Translations under genes and position numbers: made by a program
Notes under the pieces: model-generated
The model's input: the letters and a program-made list of their open reading frames with translations, nothing else
Database searches by the model: none
Told to the model about the DNA's origin: nothing
Source: Actinomadura coerulea
GTDB lineage: Bacteria; Actinomycetota; Actinomycetes; Streptosporangiales; Streptosporangiaceae
Length of the DNA: 64,000 nt
Assembly: GCF_014208105.1 (NCBI RefSeq)
Contig: NZ_JACHMQ010000001.1
Location: 2,790,001 to 2,854,000, forward strand
Direction: 5' to 3'
Shown here: in pieces, positions 58,803 through 64,000 of the stretch
Numbering within the stretch: the first letter of the stretch is position 1
Layout: every line of letters begins with the position of its first letter

Positions 58803-60202
58803 CCGGACAGGCGCGCGATGTGACGCATCTTGTTCATCGCGTCCAGGGCGGCGACCTTGTAGGACTCGGCCAAGGTGGGGTAGTTGAAGACGGCGTTGAC
58901 CAGGTAGTCGACGGTGCCGCCGCACCCCATGACCGTCTGGCCGATGTGGACGAGCTCGGTGGCGCCGGTGCCGAAGACGTGGACGCCGAGGAGGCGCCGG
59001 TCCTCCGGTGAGACGAGGAGTTTCAGCATCCCGTAGGAGTCCCCGATGATCTGGCCGCGGGCGAGCTCGCGGTAGCGGGACACGCCCACCTCGAAGGGGA
59101 CCTTGTCCTCGGTCAGGGCGTCCTCGGTGCGGCCGACGAAGCTGATCTCGGGGATCGTGTAGATGCCGATCGGCTGGGTCTCGTGTATCTGCGAGACGGG
59201 CTCGTCGCAGGCGTGGTGGGCGGCGAGGCGGCCCTGCTCCATCGAGGTGGCCGCGAGGGACGGGAACCCGATCACGTCCCCGACCGCGTAGATGTGCGGG
59301 ACCTCGGTGCGGTAGTGCTCGTCGACCTTGATCCGGCCCCGGCGGTCGGCGGTGAGGCCCGCGGCCTCCAGGCACAGGTCGCCGGTCATGCCGTGGCGTC
59401 CGGCGGAGTACATGACGGTGTCGGCGGGGATCCGCTTGCCGCTCTCCAGGACGGTGATCGCGCCGTGCGCCATCCGCTCGACGGAGGCGACGCTCTCGCG
59501 GAACCGGAAGGTGACCGCCAGGTCGCGCAGGTGGTACTTCAGCGCCTCGACGATCTCCAGGTCGCAGAAGTCGAGCATGCGCTCGCGCCGCTCGACGACG
59601 GTGACCTTGGTGCCGAGCGCGGCGAACATGGAGGCGTACTCGATGCCGATCACGCCGGCTCCGACGACGACCATGGTCTCGGGGATGCGGTCCATGTGGA
59701 TGATGCCGTCGGAGTCGATGATCGTCCGGTCGTCGAAGTCGACGGTCTCGGGGCGGGCGGGGCGGGTGCCCGTCGCGATCACGATGCGGTCGGCGGTGAC
59801 CGTCTGCCCGCGTTCGCCGGTGCCGCTGACGGCGACCGTGCCGGGTTCCAGGAAGCGGCCGGTGCCGGGCAGGACGGTGACGCGGTTGCGGGCGAGCTGG
59901 CTGCGGACGACGTCGGTCTCGCGGCCGATGACGTGCCGGGTGCGCATCCCGAGGTCGGCGACGGTGATCTCGTCCTTGACCCGGTAGCTCTGCCCGTACA
60001 GCTCGCGCTGGTTGAGCCCGGTCAGGTAGAGGACGGCCTCGCGGAGCGTCTTGGACGGGATCGTCCCGGTGTTGATGCAGACGCCGCCCATCATGTCACG
60101 GCGGTCGACGATGCCGACCCTGCGGCCGAGCTTGGCGGCCGCGATGGCGGCGCGCTGACCGCCGGGCCCCGAGCCGAGGACGAGGAGATCGAAGTCGTTC
60201 AC
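58799..60202 (-). CDS. sthA: Soluble pyridine nucleotide transhydrogenase
   Basis: 467 residues from GTG 60202, the usual SthA length. FAD motif [20 protein letters not shown]; the disulfide motif of lipoamide dehydrogenases is replaced by [18 protein letters not shown] (a single Cys followed by Thr), diagnostic of SthA. NAD domain [21 protein letters not shown]-terminal [20 protein letters not shown]. Transfers hydride between NADPH and NAD. Its neighbours ssgB and PGPGW are in a core-like setting. Confidence 0.9.
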   Translation of the reverse strand: MNDFDLLVLGSGPGGQRAAIAAAKLGRRVGIVDRRDMMGGVCINTGTIPSKTLREAVLYLTGLNQRELYGQSYRVKDEITVADLGMRTRHVIGRETDVVRSQLARNRVTVLPGTGRFLEPGTVAVSGTGERGQTVTADRIVIATGTRPARPETVDFDDRTIIDSDGIIHMDRIPETMVVVGAGVIGIEYASMFAALGTKVTVVERRERMLDFCDLEIVEALKYHLRDLAVTFRFRESVASVERMAHGAITVLESGKRIPADTVMYSAGRHGMTGDLCLEAAGLTADRRGRIKVDEHYRTEVPHIYAVGDVIGFPSLAATSMEQGRLAAHHACDEPVSQIHETQPIGIYTIPEISFVGRTEDALTEDKVPFEVGVSRYRELARGQIIGDSYGMLKLLVSPEDRRLLGVHVFGTGATELVHIGQTVMGCGGTVDYLVNAVFNYPTLAESYKVAALDAMNKMRHIARLSG

Positions 60203-60291
60203 TCCGCCAGTGTGACGCCTGGCGGTCCGTCCGATAAGGGCTTCGGCGGACGATTCGTGCGACCGGCCCCGGCCCGTGCGGCCGCCTTTCT

Positions 60292-61164
60292 TCATCCTGG
60301 GGTCAGGCCGCTGAGGCGTTCGCACTCCGACCACACCGCTTGCTGCCCCCCTTCGTCGAGCGCGCCTGACGGCCACGCCGCGCGGCGCGCCTTGGCGTCG
60401 ACATATGCCCCGGTAACGCCCTCCATCTCCGGGCTGGACGCCAGGTGGACGCTGGAGCGCGAGGCCTTGGTCATGTTCGACAGGAGCAGCGGCCCGAGCA
60501 GCCTGATCAGCGGGGCGGCGGGGCGGTAGAGGTAGGGGAACGCGCGCATGGGGGTGGCCTGGTTCCCGGGGGTGTAGGCGTGGCCCGGATAGGCCACGTT
60601 GACGGTCACCCCTCCCTCTTCCAGTTGGGAGGCGAACCGGTGACTCATCGCCATCAGGGCCGTCTTGGCGTGGTTGTAGTGCGCGAACCTCCAACCGAGG
60701 TACTTCTTCTCTCCTTGCAGGTTGCCGGGGTCGATCGTCCCGCCGGGCATGCCGCCGGTCAGGTTGACCACGCGCGCCGCGCCCGCCGCGCGCAGCGTCG
60801 GCAGGAGCAGGCAGGTGAGGGCGTACGGCGCGAGGACGTTGACGGCGAACGTGGCCTCGACGCCGTCCCGCGTGAGCCGCCGCTCGGCGTTCATGCCCCC
60901 GGCGTTGTTCACCAGGACGTCCAGGCGGTCGTACCGCTCGGTGACCTGGTCGGCGAGACGGCGGAGACCGGCCAGGTCCGACAGGTCCGCGGTCAGCGCC
61001 GTGACTTCGCCGGCCTCCCGTGAGATCTCGGCGGCGGCGGCCCTCGCGCGCTCGGGGTGGCGCCCGACGAGGATCACCTCGGCGCCGAGCAGGGCCAGCC
61101 GCCGGGCGGTCTCCCGGCCGATCCCCGCGGTGCTTCCGGTCACCAGGACGGTCTTGCCGCGCAT
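60292..61164 (-). CDS. SDR family oxidoreductase (retinol dehydrogenase-like)
   Basis: 290 residues from ATG 61164 after [72 protein letters not shown], catalytic region [13 protein letters not shown] and [20 protein letters not shown] (the Tyr of YNHAK). Resembles retinol dehydrogenase/WW-domain oxidoreductase-type SDRs. NADP preference is suggested by Arg in VGRH. Divergent from a TetR gene across a 21-bp operator, so probably the regulated target. Confidence 0.87.
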   Translation of the reverse strand: MRGKTVLVTGSTAGIGRETARRLALLGAEVILVGRHPERARAAAAEISREAGEVTALTADLSDLAGLRRLADQVTERYDRLDVLVNNAGGMNAERRLTRDGVEATFAVNVLAPYALTCLLLPTLRAAGAARVVNLTGGMPGGTIDPGNLQGEKKYLGWRFAHYNHAKTALMAMSHRFASQLEEGGVTVNVAYPGHAYTPGNQATPMRAFPYLYRPAAPLIRLLGPLLLSNMTKASRSSVHLASSPEMEGVTGAYVDAKARRAAWPSGALDEGGQQAVWSECERLSGLTPG

Positions 61165-61205
61165 CGTCTTCTCCTCACCCGCAGGCCATCGCTGACGAAC
61201 GCAGA

Positions 61206-61226
61206 ATATGACACTCGGTGTCATAT
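61206..61226. promoter_or_regulatory. TetR operator between divergent SDR and TetR genes
   Basis: Perfect inverted repeat with 9-bp arms ATATGACAC and GTGTCATAT around TCG, 34-54 bp before the TetR ATG and 42-62 bp before the SDR ATG. A second, weaker half-site (AAGTGCCATAAT) lies downstream. Confidence 0.75.
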
Positions 61227-61259
61227 GCAACTCCAAGTGCCATAATCTATCCTCGGTGC

Positions 61260-61847
61260 ATGACACGTGCGGAGATGGGGCTGCGGGAGCGGACACGGCG
61301 CGCGGTGCGCGCCGAACTCGCCGAGCTCGCGCTCGGACTGTTCGTCGAACGCGGATACGAGCGGACCACCGTCGAGGACATCGCCGCCGCGGCGGGTCTG
61401 TCGAAGCGCAGCTTCTTCCGCTACTTCCCGACCAAGGAGGACGTGGTGTTCGGCGACGTCGACGACCTCGCCGAACGCATCGCCGACGACATCCGGGCGC
61501 GGCCCTGCGACGGCGATGCCTGGGCGTGCCTGCACGCCGTACTGCGCGACTGGGAGCCGCGCGTCCACGCCGCCCAGCGCGACCTGGCCGGCATGCGTCT
61601 CATCGAGACGACCCCGGCGCTGCGGGCGCGCCTGCACCAGAAGCGCGACGAGCTGCGGGATCGGGTCACCGCCGCGCTGAGGGAAAGGCCCGGCGCCTCC
61701 CTCGACGCCTTCACCGCCGAGCTGCTCACCGCCGCCGCCGGCGCCGCCCTGGACGCGGCCGCCCGCGAGTGGCTGCGCTCAGACGGGACGGCCGACCGCG
61801 CCGCCCTGATCGACCACGCGTTCACCCTGCTGGCGCCGCGTCTCTGA
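61260..61847 (+). CDS. TetR family regulator 1
   Basis: 195 residues from ATG 61260 (MTRAEMGLRERTRRAVRAEL). N-terminal helix-turn-helix AELALGLFVERGYERTTVED, IAAAAGLSKRSFFRYFPTKE; the ligand-binding domain is Ala/Arg-rich. Probably represses itself and the divergent SDR through the 61206 operator. The last 69 bp overlap the opposing TetR gene. Confidence 0.88.
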   Translation: MTRAEMGLRERTRRAVRAELAELALGLFVERGYERTTVEDIAAAAGLSKRSFFRYFPTKEDVVFGDVDDLAERIADDIRARPCDGDAWACLHAVLRDWEPRVHAAQRDLAGMRLIETTPALRARLHQKRDELRDRVTAALRERPGASLDAFTAELLTAAAGAALDAAAREWLRSDGTADRAALIDHAFTLLAPRL

Positions 61848-62456
61848 GACCGGTCGCTTCCTGGGCGCGGTGAGGTCTCCGGCGAGCGCGTCCAGGCCGG
61901 CCTTGATGCGGTCGAGGGGCATGCCGCGCGTCCGGCGCTGGTGGAGGAACAGGTTGGCGGCGAGGGGGGCGAGGAGGGCGTCGGCCAGGTAGGAGGCGTC
62001 GGCGTCCGGGCGGATCTCCTGGAGCAGGATCTCCAGATGCCGGTGGTAGAGCAGGTAGGAGCCCTCGCGGAAGCGGGCCTCGGGCGGGTCGGACTCGGCC
62101 ATCAGCAGCAGGTCCGCCTGGGCCTCGGTGCGGTCGGCCAGGGCGTGCAGGAAGGCGCGGACGCGCTCGGCGGGCGCGGCGCCCGGGCCGAGCGGCGCGG
62201 GGCCCTGGATGAAGGCTGCCTGGAAGTCGCGCTCGCGGTCGTCGATCACGGCGTAGACGAGCCGGGCCCGGTCCCCGAACCGGCGGTACACGGTGCCGAC
62301 GCCGACCCCGGCGGCACGCGCGACCTCGTCCATGGAGACGGCCTCGGGCCCGCGGGTCGCGATCAGCTCGGCGGCCGCGCGCAGGATGCGGCGGCGGTTG
62401 TGCGTCGCGTCCGCGCGCTCGGCGGGCGGCCGCCCCACCACGGGCAGCTCCCGCAT
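61779..62456 (-). CDS. TetR family regulator 2
   Basis: 225 residues from ATG 62456 (GAGAGGGGGC five bases upstream); an ATG at 62474 adds six residues. Helix-turn-helix ILRAAAELIATRGPEAVSMD, EVARAAGVGVGTVYRRFGDR. The C-terminal domain contains LLLMAESDPPEARFREGSYL. Divergent from the SDR/SMR operon over a dyad at 62524. Likely represses that operon. Long basic, Pro-rich C-terminus overlapping TetR 1 tail to tail. Confidence 0.87.
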   Translation of the reverse strand: MRELPVVGRPPAERADATHNRRRILRAAAELIATRGPEAVSMDEVARAAGVGVGTVYRRFGDRARLVYAVIDDRERDFQAAFIQGPAPLGPGAAPAERVRAFLHALADRTEAQADLLLMAESDPPEARFREGSYLLYHRHLEILLQEIRPDADASYLADALLAPLAANLFLHQRRTRGMPLDRIKAGLDALAGDLTAPRKRPVSETRRQQGERVVDQGGAVGRPV

Positions 62457-62523
62457 CCAGCCCCCTCTCGGCACGGCACATCAGCGTAACGGGTTTGTAT
62501 CCGGAATGTTCTCCGGTTAAGCT

Positions 62524-62551
62524 CGCTAAGCGGAGATTTTTCCGGTTAGCG
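62524..62551. promoter_or_regulatory. Putative TetR operator upstream of SDR/SMR operon
   Basis: CGCTAAGCGGA-GATTTT-TCCGGTTAGCG: 11-bp arms with one mismatch. It lies 15-42 bp before the SDR ATG. A related TCCGGTTAAGC half-site occurs just to its left. Confidence 0.6.
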
Positions 62552-62565
62552 ACGTGGGAGTTGAG

Positions 62566-63309
62566 ATGACGACGGATCTGACGGGACGGGCGGCGCTGGT
62601 GACGGGCGGCGGGCGCGGCATCGGGGCGGCGATCGCGCGGCGGCTGGCGCGGCACGGCGCCGACGTCGCGGTGACCTACGTGCGGGCCCCGGAACGGGCC
62701 GCGGGCGTCGTCCGCGAGATCGAGGCGGCGGGCGGGCGCGGGCTGGCGATCGCCGCCGACGCCGCCGACCCCGCGGCCGTCGTCGCGGCCGTCGACCGCG
62801 CGGCGGCCGAGCTGGGCCGCCTCGACATCCTGGTCAACAACGCCGGGATCGCGCCCTACGGGCCGCTGGAGGACGTGTCGGCCACCGAACTCGACCGGAC
62901 GCTGGCGATCCACGTCCGGGCGGCGTTCGTCGCGGCGCAGGCGGCGGCCCGCCATCTCGGGCCGGGCGGGCGGATCATCAACATCGGCAGCAGCCTCGCC
63001 GAGCGCGTCCCCTATCCCGGCTGGACGCTGTACGCCATGAGCAAGTCGGCGCTCACCGGCCTCACCCGGGGCCTGGCCCGCGATCTCGGGCCGCGCGGGA
63101 TCACCGCGAACGTGGTGCAGCCGGGCTCGACCGACACCGAGATGAACCCCGCGGACTCCCCCGACGCCGAGTTCGAGCGCGGGTTCGCGGCGCTCGGCCG
63201 GTACGGGCGGGTCGACGAGATCGCCGCGATGGTCGCGCATCTGGCGGGCCCGGGCGGGGACTATGTGACCGGTGCGGCGATCGCCGTGGACGGGGGGTTT
63301 GCGGCCTGA
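62566..63309 (+). CDS. SDR family oxidoreductase
   Basis: 247 residues from ATG 62566 after GGGAGTTGAG. AALVTGGGRGIGAAIARRLA, ILVNNAGIAPYGPLEDVSAT, Ser in INIGSSLAERVPYPGW, Tyr/Lys in LYAMSKSALTGLTRGLARDL, C-terminal GGDYVTGAAIAVDGGFAA. FabG-like classical SDR. Its stop shares a base with the SMR start (TGATG), so both are under the TetR 2 operator; an SDR plus SMR exporter unit regulated by TetR looks like a response to a toxic small molecule. Confidence 0.88.
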   Translation: MTTDLTGRAALVTGGGRGIGAAIARRLARHGADVAVTYVRAPERAAGVVREIEAAGGRGLAIAADAADPAAVVAAVDRAAAELGRLDILVNNAGIAPYGPLEDVSATELDRTLAIHVRAAFVAAQAAARHLGPGGRIINIGSSLAERVPYPGWTLYAMSKSALTGLTRGLARDLGPRGITANVVQPGSTDTEMNPADSPDAEFERGFAALGRYGRVDEIAAMVAHLAGPGGDYVTGAAIAVDGGFAA

Positions 63310-63629
63310 TGGCATGGGTTTTCCTACTGATCGCGGGGTTGACGGAGCTGGTGTGGGCGACGGCGCTGAAGCAGTCGGACGGCCTGACGCGGCTCTGGCC
63401 GACCGTCATCGGCCTGTCGGTGGCGCTGCTCAGCGTCGTCGTACTGTCGCTGTCGCTGCGGACGCTGCCGGTCGGGACGGCGTACGCGGTGTTCGTCGGG
63501 CTGGGGGCGCTCGGTGTCGCGCTCGTCGGCATGGTCGCGTTCGGCGAGAGCGCGTCACCGGCCCGGCTGGCGTTCCTCGGCCTGATCGTGGTCGGGGTGA
63601 TCGGCCTGCAGGTGCTGGAGGGCTCTTAG
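63309..63629 (+). CDS. Small multidrug resistance (SMR) family exporter
   Basis: 106 residues with four membrane helices. Essential Glu13 in LIAGLTELVWATALKQSDGL; LRTLPVGTAYAVFVGLGALG and AFGESASPARLAFLGLIVVG are typical of SMR proteins. The ELVWATALK form of the first helix resembles SugE/Gdx guanidinium exporters more than EmrE, so guanidinium-type or quaternary cation export is possible. No guanidine riboswitch is visible upstream; control is rather by TetR 2. Confidence 0.88.
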   Translation: MAWVFLLIAGLTELVWATALKQSDGLTRLWPTVIGLSVALLSVVVLSLSLRTLPVGTAYAVFVGLGALGVALVGMVAFGESASPARLAFLGLIVVGVIGLQVLEGS

Positions 63630-63657
63630 CGGGGTGGGGATCGGGCAGAGTGGGGGC

Positions 63658-64000
63658 ATGGCGAGGGAGATGCTGGGGATCGACATCGGCGGGTCGGGGA
63701 TCAAGGGCGCGCCGGTCGACCTGTCGGACGGGACGTTCACCCGGGAGCGGTTCCGGGTGGACACGCCGCAGCCGTCGAAGCCCAAGGCGGTCGCGAAGGT
63801 GCTCGCGCAGGTCGTGGAGCATTTCGGGTGGGACGGGCCGGTCGGGGTCACCTACCCCGGCGTGGTGGTCGACGGCGTGACGATGTCGGCGGCGAACGTG
63901 TCGAAGCGGTGGATCGGGCTGGAGGCGCGCGCGCTGATCGCGGACGCGACCGGGCGGGAGGTCACGCTGCTCAACGACGCGGACGCGGCGGGGATCGCGG
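63658..64000 (+). CDS. ppgK: Polyphosphate glucokinase (ROK family), 3' part outside window
   Basis: Partial: 114 codons visible. ATG 63658 (or 63670) after GGGGG. Phosphate-1 motif MLGIDIGGSGIKGAPVDLSD and PGVVVDGVTMSAANVSKRWI, the start of the LLNDADAAG phosphate-2 motif (catalytic Asp). The KPKAVAKVLAQVVEHFGWDG spacing matches polyphosphate/ATP glucokinases of actinobacteria. Phosphorylates glucose with polyphosphate or ATP. Confidence 0.87.
   Translation, partial: MAREMLGIDIGGSGIKGAPVDLSDGTFTRERFRVDTPQPSKPKAVAKVLAQVVEHFGWDGPVGVTYPGVVVDGVTMSAANVSKRWIGLEARALIADATGREVTLLNDADAAGIA

Noticed and set aside
1..64000. rRNA operon or replication origin
   Set aside because: No rRNA-like sequence, DnaA-box cluster or dnaA/rep genes were seen.

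Overview
The window is high-GC DNA with GTG starts, ATGA/GTGA-coupled operons, an SsgB-type sporulation gene, F420-type luciferase-like oxidoreductases and a polyphosphate glucokinase. These point to a sporulating actinomycete. A relative of Actinomadura (Thermomonosporaceae/Streptosporangiales) is my best guess from gene content, not a proven placement.

Layout. 0-1 kb: 5' part of a PAS-PAS-GAF signalling protein that leaves the window. 1.4-3.2 kb: a genomic scar with an IS481-type transposase tail, a tyrosine-recombinase tail, a luciferase-like oxidoreductase fragment and a frameshifted, internally deleted CoA-transferase. 3.2-33.1 kb: a large acyl-CoA catabolic island with a NitT/TauT-type ABC importer, six acyl-CoA dehydrogenases (ACADs), three crotonases, three SDR/hydroxyacyl-CoA dehydrogenase or thiolase steps, AMP- and ADP-forming acyl-CoA synthetases, a MaoC/DUF35/thiolase-like (retro-aldolase-like) module, an alcohol dehydrogenase and an aldehyde dehydrogenase. 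It is controlled by an IclR regulator and two paralogous tail-to-tail LysR pairs. 33.1-34.1 kb: a second scar (helicase-like and flavin-monooxygenase fragments). 34.1-37.7 kb: a NarL-type two-component system and a divergent MurC-like Mur ligase homologue. 37.7-57.1 kb: a second catabolic region with two CrtI/COG1233-type FAD enzymes, an amidohydrolase, an alpha/beta hydrolase, a P450 with its FMN/2Fe-2S reductase, a sugar-type ABC importer, LysR, two SDRs, an Ldh2-type dehydrogenase, a class A flavin monooxygenase, two cupins, a Rid protein and a FAH-family hydrolase. 57.5-64 kb: more core-like genes: tRNA-Val(CAC), a PGPGW membrane protein, ssgB, sthA, two TetR/SDR units, an SMR exporter and the start of ppgK.

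How the genes fit together. In the first island an imported carboxylate is probably activated to a CoA ester, dehydrogenated, hydrated and cleaved either thiolytically or by retro-aldol reaction; the aldehyde so released would feed the adjacent alcohol/aldehyde dehydrogenases. Similar TTC(C/T)A(C/T)T half-sites occur at three promoters, including that of the iclR gene itself, and a fourth shares a 9-mer with the iclR promoter; this suggests one regulon. The second region reads as a hydroxylation and ring-opening pathway: flavin monooxygenase, cupin, Rid, FAH hydrolase, plus P450 and desaturase-like enzymes, with uptake by a ribose-type ABC system. The substrate cannot be read from sequence.

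The strongest unusual signals are a LysR gene whose only well-placed start is AUC, the duplicated convergent LysR modules with a shared promoter block at identical spacing, the divergent Mur ligase homologue, a P450 lacking the I-helix acid, and a five-copy 10-bp tandem repeat running into a ribosome-binding site.
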